From Gracilimonas sp017641085 (GTDB lineage: Bacteria > Bacteroidota > Rhodothermia > Balneolales > Balneolaceae), in NCBI RefSeq assembly GCF_046115515.1, contig NZ_CP175953.1: a stretch of 64,000 nt of DNA; one strand, 5' to 3'. A program made the position numbers and the translations under genes. This document shows, piece by piece, positions 1-10,000 of the stretch (positions are counted from its first letter, which is position 1; each line of letters starts with the position of its first letter). Under the pieces are notes generated by a model. That model did no database searches. It saw only the letters and a list, made by a program, of their open reading frames with translations, and was not told where the DNA came from.

Positions 1-2
1 TG

Positions 3-707
3 GGGACAAATTCGGTAATTGCCCAAAAAGCCCCTCCATTTAGTAATGATATCATGCCGGATAATAAAACCTATTATTTTTTCCAGGCTGACCGCTTTGA
101 GTTTTACTCAATTGGGGATCCAGGTCCGATTGTGTGGGATGCCCAGGGTTATATTGGCAAAGACATCAATAAATTTTGGTTTAAGGCAGAAGGGGAAGCC
201 CTTACTACTGAGCGTGAAGGCGAAATGGAATTTCAAGGGTTATATAGCCGTGCTATAACTTCCTATTTTGACATTCAGGCCGGTTTAAGATATGATTTAG
301 CTTATAACGATACAGAAGATAATTCCAGAGGCTTTGCTGTCATTGGAATTCAAGGGCTTGCGCCTTACTTATTCGAAGTGGACGGAAGTTTTCAGCTTAG
401 TGAAGATGGAGATATTTCTGCTTCTTTTGAAGGGGAAATTGATTTATTAGTAACACAAAGGTTGATTGCACAACCACGTTTTGCAACTAATTTGGCCTTA
501 CAGGAAGTTGAAGAATGGGGGGTCGGTTCTGGTATTAATAATGTTCAGCTTGGTTTTAGACTCAGGTATGAGATCCGACGTGAGTTTGCTCCTTATGTGG
601 GTATATCGTGGAACCAAAAACTTGGTAGCACCGCTGACTTTGCCCGTCTAGAAGATGGAGATGTAAGTGCCTTTGGCCTTGTTGGCGGCGTTCGCATGTG
701 GTTTTAA
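3..707 (+). CDS. copB: Copper resistance protein B (CopB), 5' end cut by the window edge
   Basis: Reading frame 3 is open from the window edge to the stop at 707, so the gene begins upstream; the visible Met at 54 is probably internal. The protein resembles the C-terminal beta-barrel domain of CopB/PcoB, an outer-membrane protein of copper resistance operons: the stretch after NDIMPDNKTYYFFQADRFEF, repeated short amphipathic strands, and a final aromatic residue (GGVRMWF) typical of outer-membrane barrels. CopB normally stands after the CopA/PcoA multicopper oxidase and has a Met-rich N-terminus, which would lie outside the window. A strong terminator follows, so this is the last gene of its operon. 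Identification is by family resemblance; metal binding cannot be judged without the missing N-terminus. Confidence 0.8.
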   Translation, partial: GTNSVIAQKAPPFSNDIMPDNKTYYFFQADRFEFYSIGDPGPIVWDAQGYIGKDINKFWFKAEGEALTTEREGEMEFQGLYSRAITSYFDIQAGLRYDLAYNDTEDNSRGFAVIGIQGLAPYLFEVDGSFQLSEDGDISASFEGEIDLLVTQRLIAQPRFATNLALQEVEEWGVGSGINNVQLGFRLRYEIRREFAPYVGISWNQKLGSTADFARLEDGDVSAFGLVGGVRMWF

Positions 708-811
708 TTCCCGGAAAATTTTTCAGCGGTTAAGCAAACACCGGTTAGATCAATAATGAAAGAAACACCAATAGCACAATTTCCCTGACATTTATTTGTA
801 CCCCAAAAATG

Positions 812-848
812 TGCGCCCGGTTCTGATACGGCCGGGCGCATTTTTTTT
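812..848 (+). terminator. Intrinsic terminator after copB
   Basis: A perfect 9-bp stem (812-820 with 832-840, GC-rich, sequence TGCGCCCGG on the left arm) with an 11-nt loop is followed directly by eight T residues. It closes the copB operon about 105 bp after the stop. On the other strand there is no T-tract, so the leftward SDR gene does not obviously use it. Confidence 0.9.
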
Positions 849-901
849 GCGTGCCCATTAAATGGTTATCGTTCAAATTCAAGTAAAATGGGGTATTCTG
901 A

Positions 902-1669
902 TTAGGAAGTCATGCCACCGTCAACGGGATTAATAGTACCTGTGACGTAACTACTTTCATCGCTCGCTAGGAACAGCATCATATTTGCAACGTCTTGATT
1001 ATCCGCATACCTCTTCAGTGGAATCATGGATTCAAACTGTTCTTTAGCCTGATCTGCATTATCAGGCGAAAATCCGCTTTCCAAAGATCGCATCATTCGA
1101 TTATCTACTGGAGCAGGATTTACCGTATTCACTCTAATGTTTTTTGGAGCTCCTTCTTTAGCGGCTTCACGCATTAGCCCAATTACTGCATGTTTGCTTG
1201 TCGTATATGCTGACATATTTCCCGTTCCCATGAGCCCCGCTACAGAAGATGTAATTATGATACTCCCTCCATTTCGTTTCTCAATTTCTGGAAACGCACT
1301 TTTGATGGCATAAAACGGCCCCTTTACATTGATGTCAATGACCTTATCAAAAGTATCAGCTGGGTAATCTACAATGGACTTCACCTCTCCTTCGATACCC
1401 GCATTAGCCAGTAGTATGTCTAATCCTCCAAATGCTTCAACAGTTTTCTGAACGGCTTTTCTATTGTCTTCCAAAGAAGAAACATCGCATGTTATATAAT
1501 TAACGCGATCAGGCTCCCCAATTTTTTCACTGATTTCTTTCAATGCTTCTTCGTCTACATCAGCTAACATCACTGAGGCACCTTCTTTAACGAATAATTC
1601 TGCTGTGGTTGAACCAATGCCTCCAGCTCCTCCAGTTACAAGTGCCACTTTATTATCTAAGCGTCCCAT
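902..1669 (-). CDS. Short-chain dehydrogenase/reductase (SDR)
   Basis: Classical SDR of 255 residues, the usual family length. The nucleotide-binding motif TGGAGGIG covers residues 12-19, an acidic residue D38 follows the second strand (pointing to NAD(H) rather than NADP(H)), NAG is at 89-91, and the catalytic Ser-Tyr-Lys set is S142, Y155 and K159 (YTTSK). The C-terminal region keeps the VNTVNP and VTGTINPVDGG features of FabG-like enzymes. The family oxidises or reduces alcohols and ketones; the substrate cannot be read from the sequence. The gene stands alone on the minus strand between the copB terminator and an empty stretch, with no obvious link to metal handling. Confidence 0.93.
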   Translation of the reverse strand: MGRLDNKVALVTGGAGGIGSTTAELFVKEGASVMLADVDEEALKEISEKIGEPDRVNYITCDVSSLEDNRKAVQKTVEAFGGLDILLANAGIEGEVKSIVDYPADTFDKVIDINVKGPFYAIKSAFPEIEKRNGGSIIITSSVAGLMGTGNMSAYTTSKHAVIGLMREAAKEGAPKNIRVNTVNPAPVDNRMMRSLESGFSPDNADQAKEQFESMIPLKRYADNQDVANMMLFLASDESSYVTGTINPVDGGMTS

Positions 1670-2071
1670 TTGTTCTCTTTTTTTAATTGAAATTGCAATT
1701 ATTAAACATCTTTTAACTTCAAAAAATTCAAATAAAGTTAACGGTAACTGTAGCGTTGCATTTGATAAGCGAAGTCTCTGAAAAATCTCAAGATTACGTT
1801 ATTCTAGGCCCGGCAGTGGTCGAAACAAGCTCTATCCGTATGCTGATAGTTTTTGAGAACTGGCAGGTTTGTCACTCTCAAGGAATCATAAGAACGGAAA
1901 CTTCAAATTGTGTTTAGATTCAAATCATATGGCCGCCCACTGTTTTGAAAGACTTCTAAGCATGAAATTAAAAGACCCTCGATTATAAACTAAGACATTT
2001 TCAACTGACTCCAAGCTCCCTGTTAACTAAGGCAGTACCATAATCAGGCCATCACTGCTTCAGCTTCAATT
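1670..2071. other. Intergenic region with no recognised gene
   Basis: About 400 bases between the start of the SDR gene (leftward) and a small exported protein gene (rightward), so it must hold promoters for both directions. I see no convincing ORF, RNA gene, repeat or operator in it. Confidence 0.5.
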
Positions 2072-2467
2072 TTGGGGTATTACAAATTAGTGATATTTTA
2101 CTCCCATTCACTTCAGCATTTTTACATCCCAAAAATAGATATCTGGTTGACAAATATACTATTCACATATCTTAACTTATTGTTGATTCTGATTACCACT
2201 GTCAGCCTCACTGTTTCCACATTCCATTCCCATCATGATATTCAATGGAACCGTTCGATAAAGCATGCTGATACCGGACATACATTAACAGTCGATTCTT
2301 CGCAATGTCCTGTTTGCGGCTATCTGTTTAAAGCCGGTTCGGTTCCGGCTGTATCTTCCACACAGGTTCTGGCCAAATCAACCTTTATCCAGGGCTCAGC
2401 TTCATTAGCTTTTCTGTCATACTTCCAAAACCCGGTTTCAGGCCGGTCTCCTCCCGCTTCGAGCTAA
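2072..2467 (+). CDS. Small exported Cys/His protein preceding a TonB receptor
   Basis: Hypothetical protein of up to 131 residues with no ATG. The open frame begins with TTG at 2072, but a second TTG at 2147 would give a more natural start followed directly by a hydrophobic signal or membrane segment (LTNILFTYLNLLLILITT). After it come a histidine cluster (HSHHD) and a CPVC pair, then a low-complexity tail ending in prolines. This resembles the small exported metal-linked proteins found ahead of other modules in this window (near 34.1, 49.1 and 63.1 kb), though it lacks their C-terminal motif. The next gene is a TonB receptor 117 bp downstream, so the pair may form an operon. Function unknown; binding of a soft metal is an inference from the Cys and His residues only. 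Confidence 0.6.
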   Translation: MGYYKLVIFYSHSLQHFYIPKIDIWLTNILFTYLNLLLILITTVSLTVSTFHSHHDIQWNRSIKHADTGHTLTVDSSQCPVCGYLFKAGSVPAVSSTQVLAKSTFIQGSASLAFLSYFQNPVSGRSPPASS

Positions 2468-2584
2468 CTTCTTTCTTTTCAATCTTATTTATATAAACAC
2501 ATGATGGATGATATTTCTTCAATCATGTGGCTTAATTTTATAAATAGGCTAACCTGTTCATTTTTTTACATTCAGCTTAAAGCC

Positions 2585-4804
2585 ATGAAATTATTTAATA
2601 CTGGAGTTTTATTTTTTCTTTTTCTTTCATTTCTGAGCGGTACCCTCCATGCTCAATCGTTGTCTGGAATTGTTTATGACGAAACAAATATTCCCATGCC
2701 GGGCGTACAGGTTCATATACCGGCTATTCATAAAGGAGCCATAACCGATATAAACGGGGCCTTCAGGTTAACGAACCTTCAACAGTCCGTTTTTACGGTT
2801 CAATTTTCATTTTTAGGATACAAAACCGAAATCAGAAAAATTAACCTTTCTACAGTTGAACAGCCCATCCGTATTGTAATGGAGCAAACATCACTCAATC
2901 TGCCCGGTATAACTGTTACTTCAAATCCGCAGCCCACCGATGTATTGAGTACGTCCCAATCCGTAGCTTCACTGGATGAAGAACAGCTGTTCAGAAACCG
3001 GGGCGATGCCATCATGGAATCCCTGGAAGATATTCCGGGTGTCAACACGTACACAACCGGCAACGGTATTGTTAAACCGGTCATCAGGGGATTAAGTTCT
3101 CAACGCGTTCTCGTTCTTGTGAATGGAGTACGGCAGGAGGGGCAGCAGTGGGGAGATGAACATTCTCCTGAAATAGACCCTTACAGTGCCCAACGTATTG
3201 AAGTGGTAAAAGGCCCCAGCAGTGTCTTATATGGTTCGGACGCTCTGGGAGGTGTCGTAAACGTCATCAAACCCGATTTACCCACAACGGAAAACGATCC
3301 TTTGCTGGACGGCAAGATCAATCTGAGCGGGTATTCCAATAACAACTTGCTGGGTGGTTCTTTGGCTCTGTCGGGTGCACAGGGCGTTATTGGGTACCGG
3401 GGCACTTTCACCAAGCGGAATTCGGGCAATATTGAAACAGCCCGGGGAACACTGAAGAATACAGGTGTAGAAGAAACAAACGGTAGTTTTGCGTTGGGCA
3501 CGAAACAGCAATGGGGCGAACTTTCGCTCGATTACTCCCGGGTAGGCCAGCGGATTGAAATTTTTGAAAATCCGGCGGAAGAACCGGATGCAACCCCTTA
3601 CCAAAGTGTAATACACGACCGGGTTCAGTCGGGCCTTGATCTGCATTTTCCGGGTTTCAGGCTGGAAGCTCAGGCGGCCTATCAAAATAATAACCGTAAA
3701 GAATTTGTAGAATCTGGTGCAGCCGACCCGGAGTTAAACCTGCTGCTTAGAACCGGTACAACCGATATAAAATTGCACCACAAGCCCGTGGGTAATTTGA
3801 TCGGAACCGTTGGTATCTCCGGTATGGCTCAGCGCAATCAGACGCTTGCCGAAGAAAAACTGATACCGGAATACGTGCTCTATAATATTGCCGGGTTCAT
3901 CTATGAAGAGTTGAAAATGGATCCCTTAATCATTTCAGCCGGGTTTAGGTTTGACAATCGAAGCCTGAATACCGGAGCTACACCGGAGCTTAATGTGGAA
4001 AGGCAAGAAAAAAATTATAATGCACTCAGTGGTAACCTGGGTGTAGTATGGCGGATTACCGATCCTTTTGCCTTATCCGTAAATTTAGGAAGAGCGTGGA
4101 GGGCGCCTACGGCGTTTGAGCTATATGTAGATGGGGTACACGAAGGCACAGCCCGGTACGAAATCGGCGACGATGACCTGGTTCCGGAGTCATCGCTAAA
4201 TATTGATGCTTCTTTACGATACATTTCCGGAATTTTTCAGAGTGAGTTTTCGGTTTATAACAACCGGATCAATGACTACATATTTCCAAATCCGACCAAC
4301 GAATTTGATCCCGGGTCAGGGTTCAGAGAATACCAATACTCGCAGGCCAACGCCCGCATTTACGGATTGGAGTATTCTCTTCAGGCTCAGACGTTCCCGT
4401 GGTTAATTCTGTCAGGCGGATACAGTATTGTAAGGGGTGCCAATCAGCGTATTGACGACCCCTTACCGCTGATGCCCACAGACCAGTTGAAGCTGGGTGC
4501 CAGGTTTACACAGCCTAAATTTGGTTTTTTATACGAACCGTACCTTAGCGTAGATACCCAGATCTTTGCCAGACAAGATCGTATAGCCGGATTTGAGACC
4601 CCAACCGCCGGCTACACCCTTTTAAACCTGGGCATAGGGGGTAAGCTGCAGATGGGCTCTAAAAAACTAAACATTATTTTACAGGCTGAAAACCTGCTTA
4701 ACGAGGCCTACCGTTCGCACCTGAGCCGGTATAAGGAATATGCTCTTAACCCCGGCCGCAACATTAAGCTGAAAATCAATATCCCCTTTACTCTGGCTGA
4801 ATAA
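2585..4804 (+). CDS. TonB-dependent outer-membrane receptor
   Basis: I choose the ATG at 2585 because it begins a clear signal peptide (MKLFNTGVLFFLFLSFLSGTLHAQ); the frame is open upstream to 2501 but that extension has no export features. The 739-residue product has a CarboxypepD-regulatory-like domain (about residues 25-110), a plug domain (about 120-230, with GIVKPVIRGLSSQRVLVLVNG) and a beta-barrel ending in a phenylalanine-rich strand. Receptors of this type import chelated metals or other large nutrients, powered by TonB. It follows a small exported Cys/His protein, and the gene after it is an ECF sigma unit, so a metal chelate is a reasonable but unproven substrate. Not an STN-type signalling receptor. 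Confidence 0.9.
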   Translation: MKLFNTGVLFFLFLSFLSGTLHAQSLSGIVYDETNIPMPGVQVHIPAIHKGAITDINGAFRLTNLQQSVFTVQFSFLGYKTEIRKINLSTVEQPIRIVMEQTSLNLPGITVTSNPQPTDVLSTSQSVASLDEEQLFRNRGDAIMESLEDIPGVNTYTTGNGIVKPVIRGLSSQRVLVLVNGVRQEGQQWGDEHSPEIDPYSAQRIEVVKGPSSVLYGSDALGGVVNVIKPDLPTTENDPLLDGKINLSGYSNNNLLGGSLALSGAQGVIGYRGTFTKRNSGNIETARGTLKNTGVEETNGSFALGTKQQWGELSLDYSRVGQRIEIFENPAEEPDATPYQSVIHDRVQSGLDLHFPGFRLEAQAAYQNNNRKEFVESGAADPELNLLLRTGTTDIKLHHKPVGNLIGTVGISGMAQRNQTLAEEKLIPEYVLYNIAGFIYEELKMDPLIISAGFRFDNRSLNTGATPELNVERQEKNYNALSGNLGVVWRITDPFALSVNLGRAWRAPTAFELYVDGVHEGTARYEIGDDDLVPESSLNIDASLRYISGIFQSEFSVYNNRINDYIFPNPTNEFDPGSGFREYQYSQANARIYGLEYSLQAQTFPWLILSGGYSIVRGANQRIDDPLPLMPTDQLKLGARFTQPKFGFLYEPYLSVDTQIFARQDRIAGFETPTAGYTLLNLGIGGKLQMGSKKLNIILQAENLLNEAYRSHLSRYKEYALNPGRNIKLKINIPFTLAE

Positions 4805-4886
4805 AGCACCATTAAAATGGGAATAATCGGGCAACAGGTTATTCCCATTATAAATCTGGTGAGCCTTACAACCCATTCTTTCCTAA

Positions 4887-5114
4887 CCCGCATTTCTCAC
4901 AGAAATAATTATGAAAAAATCTAACTATTTGATTGTGAATGTTTTTAATCTGGATTTTCAGTGACAGCCCCCAAAACACTCTGTCAGACGCTGCGAAATT
5001 TGTCCGTGGGCTGCGTTGTCCCGAAAATCGTTTGCTCAACGTACTCAGGTACGTTTCAGCCACCATTTCCTGGACGCCTTGCCCTCAACTAAATTTCTTG
5101 GTGAGAAATGCGGG
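4887..5114. repeat. MITE-like element with 14-bp terminal inverted repeats
   Basis: The ends are a perfect 14-bp inverted repeat: CCCGCATTTCTCAC at 4887-4900 and its complement at 5101-5114, extendable with one mismatch into flanking TAA/CTA. The 228-bp interior has no ORF worth calling and holds a small hairpin (AACGTAC/GTACGTT near 5039-5055). The size and architecture suit a miniature transposable element mobilised in trans, but I see no transposase and no certain target-site duplication. The family is unknown to me. A partial match to the end sequence (GCATTTCTCA) occurs near 49595. Confidence 0.6.
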
Positions 5115-5161
5115 CTAAAACTTTCCGTTAGAAACACCCTCTCTCTGAATTCTAACAAGGA

Positions 5162-5179
5162 ATTTAAGCTTAATTTAAG
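5162..5179 (+). promoter_or_regulatory. ATTTAAG-N4-ATTTAAG direct repeat upstream of the ECF sigma gene
   Basis: Two identical heptamers at 5162-5168 and 5173-5179, 11 bp apart centre to centre, so they lie on one face of the helix. The spacer is CTTA. The same arrangement occurs at 18302, 23666 and 30796. It lies 68 bp ahead of the sigma-factor ATG, a fitting place for an activator. The HMA-AraC protein encoded at 30859 is my candidate binder, since AraC proteins use direct half-sites about one or two helical turns apart. Confidence 0.65.
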
Positions 5180-5247
5180 ATTTCTCTGTTAGCTTAAGCC
5201 TGTTTAACAAATTTGCTGGCTAAGTCTTAAATAGAAGTTTAAGTACA

Positions 5248-5796
5248 ATGCGGTTGTCTGATCAATCATTAATCAAAAAAATACAACGGGGAGATAAGCG
5301 TGCGTTCGAAAGTTTGTTCAGAAGTTATTATGCTTTGTTGTGTGATTATGCACAAAAGTATGTGAAAAATCACCAGGCCGCCGAAGATCAGGTACAGGAA
5401 GTTTTTGTAAAGATATGGGAGATAAGAAAAGATTGGAATCCGCAGGGAACCATTCAGGCTTATCTATATACGGCGGTCCGCAATCAATCATTGAACTACC
5501 TTAAACACAAAAAGATAGTGGACGATTGGAAACAAGAAGAGGCCTTAAGTGACACACCAAGTCCTTTTTCTCCGACAGAGAAAAGAGCTAACTTCGAAGA
5601 AATGAATAAATGGTTACAGGAAGCCATTCAAAAACTTCCCGAAAAAAGACGCGAAATTTTTCAGCTTAGCCGTGATCATGGGCTTACCTACGTGGAAATT
5701 TCTAAAACTCTGGGCATTTCTGTTAAAACCGTTGAAACCCAAATGGGAAGATCCTTACGACACCTTAGAAGCAGGCTGGAACAGAGATTGAGATAA
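5248..5796 (+). CDS. ECF RNA polymerase sigma factor (FecI/RpoE-like)
   Basis: Sigma-70 family protein of 182 residues with only regions 2 and 4. Region 2 (about residues 20-90) contains the AAEDQVQEVFVKIWE helix typical of FecI-type factors; region 4 (about 125-180) has LPEKRREIFQLSRDHGLTYVEISKTLG, the helix-turn-helix that reads the -35 element. It stands directly before a FecR anti-sigma gene and an STN-containing SusC receptor, the standard trans-envelope signalling set in Bacteroidota: receptor occupancy signals through FecR, freeing this factor to transcribe the susCD operon. An ATTTAAG direct repeat lies just upstream, suggesting extra control shared with metal genes. Confidence 0.93.
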   Translation: MRLSDQSLIKKIQRGDKRAFESLFRSYYALLCDYAQKYVKNHQAAEDQVQEVFVKIWEIRKDWNPQGTIQAYLYTAVRNQSLNYLKHKKIVDDWKQEEALSDTPSPFSPTEKRANFEEMNKWLQEAIQKLPEKRREIFQLSRDHGLTYVEISKTLGISVKTVETQMGRSLRHLRSRLEQRLR

Positions 5797-6017
5797 ACTA
5801 AACCCATTTTAAAGCCTCGTTCTTCTTTTATCTTTTTACCCTGTATCAGAGATAACGCCATTGTAAGACAAAAGAAAAAGGGTTAGACCGTCTAAATTCT
5901 CCCAACAATTTAACAGTACACCTGCTGACCACAAAAATTTCTTTTTTTTGTAGGGGTATTGGTATATACAGTTGTATTAATAATAGAGACAGCAATTTAA
6001 AAACATGGAATTTTTAC

Positions 6018-7055
6018 ATGCATAAAAACATAGAGTGGGCTGAGATAGCCAGATATGTTTCCGGAAACAGCAGTATCGAGGAAAGCAAGCGATTAAAAAA
6101 TAAAATGGAGTCTGACGAAACCTATAAAAAATTAGTGGAGGAAGCCCGTATGGCATGGAACATATCGGGCAAAAAGGCGGGAGCCTGGAATATGGATAAA
6201 GCATGGGATGATGTTCGCCAGAGGCTGGAAGACATGGATGAGATGGAGGCAACCGGGAAAAGCCGCACGGTAAATAAAATGAAAAGCCGGCCCAATAAAC
6301 GTTCTTTAAATTACATGATTCGTGTGGCCGCCGTTGTTGTAATTAGTGCAGCCACGGGTATTCTGCTTTACCGGCCTGATGTAACTACCAGCAGCAAACC
6401 ACAACAAGAGCAGGTGCAAAAAGAACTGGTTGCCAAAAAGGGAGAACAAAAGAGATTCCAGCTTAGCGACGGAACTTTAATTACCCTGGCAGCAGATAGT
6501 AAAATTCGCCTTTCTCCTCAATATCAAGCCGGTTCACGAGAAGTTTATCTGGAAGGGGAAGCTTTTTTTGATGTGGCTTCTAACCCTGACCGGCCCTTTA
6601 AAGTTCATGTTGGGGAAACAACAACCGAAGTTGTAGGTACACAATTCAACATTATTTTCTATCCCGGAGATGAAGACGTACGCGTAGTTGTAGTTGAAGG
6701 AAGTGTTGGTTTACAGGCACATGAGTCTGACAAACAGGTGTTAATAAAACCCGGAGAGCTTGGAAAATACTCAGCAGACCACCTTTTGACGGTTCAAAAA
6801 GTAAACTTAAATAATTACACGGGCTGGATGGATGGAAAATTGGTTTTTGACAATCAACCCTTAAGTAAAGTAGTAATCAGGCTCGAACGGTGGTATGGCC
6901 TGTCTTTTAATATTGAAGATACTGCAATTAAAGAGCGTAAACTTACGGCTGCGTTTAACCTTCGACAGCCACTGGAAGAGGTCCTTGACGCTATAGCAAT
7001 ATCCCTGGACCTGACATATGTGAAAAATGACAGATCTTTTACTTTTCAACAATAA
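6018..7055 (+). CDS. FecR-family anti-sigma factor
   Basis: 345 residues. A cytoplasmic N-terminal region (about 1-90, MHKNIEWAEIARYVSGN) that would hold the sigma factor is followed by one membrane helix near residues 98-117 (YMIRVAAVVVISAATGILLY). The periplasmic part contains the FecR domain (about 135-235, with GTLITLAADSKIRL and GEAFFDVASNPDRPFKV) and a C-terminal DUF4974 domain (about 265-345, YNNYTGWMDGKLVFDNQPL-like region) that contacts the STN domain of the partner receptor. It follows the ECF sigma gene by 221 bp and precedes susC by 24 bp. Confidence 0.92.
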   Translation: MHKNIEWAEIARYVSGNSSIEESKRLKNKMESDETYKKLVEEARMAWNISGKKAGAWNMDKAWDDVRQRLEDMDEMEATGKSRTVNKMKSRPNKRSLNYMIRVAAVVVISAATGILLYRPDVTTSSKPQQEQVQKELVAKKGEQKRFQLSDGTLITLAADSKIRLSPQYQAGSREVYLEGEAFFDVASNPDRPFKVHVGETTTEVVGTQFNIIFYPGDEDVRVVVVEGSVGLQAHESDKQVLIKPGELGKYSADHLLTVQKVNLNNYTGWMDGKLVFDNQPLSKVVIRLERWYGLSFNIEDTAIKERKLTAAFNLRQPLEEVLDAIAISLDLTYVKNDRSFTFQQ

Positions 7056-7079
7056 CAGTAACCTATCAACAATATACCT

Positions 7080-10000
7080 ATGAAAAAACTAAAGCTACTT
7101 ATTCTATTGTTGCCGGCATGGTTGGTACTCTCGCTGGTGTCAGATATTTATGCACAAGATCAAAGCAGACAGTTTGTTTCCCTGTCGCGGTACGATCAAA
7201 ACTATCAATATAATTCACCTTATGAGCAAAAAATTTCGCTTGATTTAAAAGAAGTGTCTGTTGAAAACGCGCTTCAAATGATAGCTAAAGAAGGAAACAT
7301 AAGGCTGGCTTATAACAAACTAATCATACCCATTCAAAAAGTAACTGTAGTTGAGGAGGGTATTACGGTTAAAAAAGCTCTTGAACAAGTATTGGAAAAT
7401 ACAGGCCTGGACATGGTTGCATCCCCCAACGGACAGATTGTGATTAAGAAGAAGCCTGTTCCCGTCATTTTTCAAGGTAGTATTACCGGTACGGTGACGG
7501 ATGCTAAAAATGGCGAATCGCTGGCGGGTGTAAATATTGTTGTAGAGGATACAGATCCCCTTCTTGGTACCTCTACCGATTTAGATGGTAACTATACTAT
7601 CAATAATGTACCGGATGGATCATACACTATTACTGCAAGATTCCTGGGTTTTAGAGCGATGAGTAAATCCGTAAATGTATCCGGGGGTAAAACAACTGTT
7701 GATTTTCAACTGGAATCTTCCGTTTTAAATTTAGATGAACTCGTAGTTACCGCAACCGGTGTACGCAGAAAGGTTGAAATTGGAAACGCCATTTCCCGTA
7801 TTGATGCTGCTGAGGATGTTCAAACACGCCCCATTAGTGATGTTTCAATTTTACTTCAGGGGCAGGCCGCCGGAGTAGAAATCCTGGGAAGCGGCGGCTC
7901 AACCGGAATGGGTTCACGCATACGAGTTCGCGGGTCTAACAGTGCCTCTCTTTCTAATGAACCTGTTATTTACGTTGATGGAGTCAGAATTAACAACGAT
8001 CCAAATTCTATCTCCTTTGAAACCGGTGGACAGTCCCCTTCCCGGTTAAGCGATATTAACCCGGAAAACATTGAATCGATTGAAATTATTAAAGGCCCCT
8101 CTGCAGCTACCTTATATGGTTCGGTTGCTGCCAACGGGGTAATCCGGATAACAACAAAGAGGGGACGAACAGGAAAACCTCAATGGTCGGCATTTACGGA
8201 AACCGGAATAGTCAATGATGTAACAACCTATCCAAAAAACTATCAGGCTTTGGATGCCTCCGGTAATCCTTGTTTTACTTTTGAAGCTGCTGAAGGGCTT
8301 TGTACGCAGAGTACTCTTGATTCCTTTCAGCCACTTAACGACAACCGTATATCCCCATTCCGAACAGGGCAGAACTATGGGCTTGGCCTGAGTGTTGCTG
8401 GCGGTACGGAAGCATTAACCTATTTCCTTTCCGGTAATTTTTCTGATAATGAAGGTGTTCTTCCGGTTAATAACCTCAGAAGAGCGAACTTCCGTGGAAA
8501 TTTTGGCACCCGGATTTCTGAAAGTTTAAAGACAAACCTTTCCGTTGGCTATACTAATAGTGAATTGGAATTACCTTTAAACGATAATTTTGCCTTAGCA
8601 TTGATCAATCAGGGACTTAACGGCCGGGCAACTCCCGATGTAAACGATGGGTGGGGAGAGTTTACCCCTGCAGAATTATTCACTATTGATACCAGGCAGA
8701 ATATCAACCGCTTTACTACCGGCCTGGAAACGGAGTGGACGCCTATGGACAATTTGAATGTTCGTGCCAACGGAGGGTTGGATTTTACTTCCCGATGGGA
8801 CAATCAGTTTTTCCCTACCGGTAAAGCCCCTGATTTCCTTGATTATAATCAAGGAGCCCGCTTCTCCAATCGTTTCGAGACCTTTGATTATACCCTCGAT
8901 TTAGTAGGTACCTATACCCTGGCGATTTCTGAAGATTTCTCTTCACGTACTTCTGCAGGCTTTCAGTATCTGCAAACCCTTACGCGCGGCACCTTTGCCG
9001 AAGGCCGGCAATTGGTTGCGGGAAGCAATTCCATTGCAGGAGCTGCCGTAACGGTTAGTTCGGAACAAACCACAGAGCAACGCACGGTTGGTACTTTTAT
9101 GGAAGAACAGGTTGGTTTTCGCGATAAGTTGTTCGTTACCGGGGCTGTTCGGATTGACCGGGGAAGCGCCTTTGGAGCTGATTTCAATGCAGCGGTATAT
9201 CCCAAAATAAGCACCTCCTGGTTGGTTTCGGAAGAATCTTTTCTTAATAATACCGGGAATTGGCTGTCTTCATTACGCCTAAGAGCCGCCTGGGGAGCTT
9301 CCGGAGTACAACCGGGAACCAATGATGCCCTGAGGTATTTCAACCCGATTGCCGCAACCGTTGGAGGGCAAAACGTAACCGGTGTTACCTTTGGAAGCGT
9401 GGGGAATCCTGACCTTAAACCGGAACGATCAACTGAGGTAGAAGTCGGGGCAGATGCCACCCTGTTTACCGATCGTGTAAATCTGGAGATAACCTACTTT
9501 AATAAGCAAACTAAAGATGCGTTAATTTTCAGGGAATTACCGAGATCGCTCGGAGTTGGAGATGGACGTTTCGAAAACCTGGGTTCTGTCCAAAATACCG
9601 GTTTAGAACTCGCATTATACACAAGAGTATTCCAAACGCGTTCTACCAGCTTTGATCTTGATTTCGTTGGGTCATTTATTGACAATAAACTGAAAGAGCT
9701 TGGTGAAGGCATCGAGCCTATACTGTTTAATAGCGGGTATCAGCGTCATGTAGAAGGATATAGCCTTGGCGGCTACTGGGATGAATCATATACCTTCAAT
9801 GATGCCAACGGCGATGGTCTAATCGGCCGGGATGAAGTAGAAGTTGGCAGTGAGGCCGTTTATCAAGGTTCTCCATTTGCCGATACCGATCTTTCTTTTA
9901 CAGGTACACTTGGCGTGTTCAACAATAGAATTGTAGTACGGGCACTTATGAACTATCGCGGAGGCAAAACCCTGTTAAATAATACAGAAGCGTGGCGGCA

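Larger units (their letters stand above)
4805..5247. other. Intergenic region carrying a small inverted-repeat element and a regulatory repeat
   Basis: No gene is supported in these 443 bases. They contain a roughly 230-bp segment bounded by inverted repeats (4887-5114) and the ATTTAAG direct repeat at 5162-5179, both listed separately. The inner part of the inverted-repeat segment looks non-coding. Confidence 0.6.

Noticed and set aside
2501..2584. N-terminal extension of the TonB receptor
   Set aside because: The ATG at 2585 gives a proper signal peptide directly.
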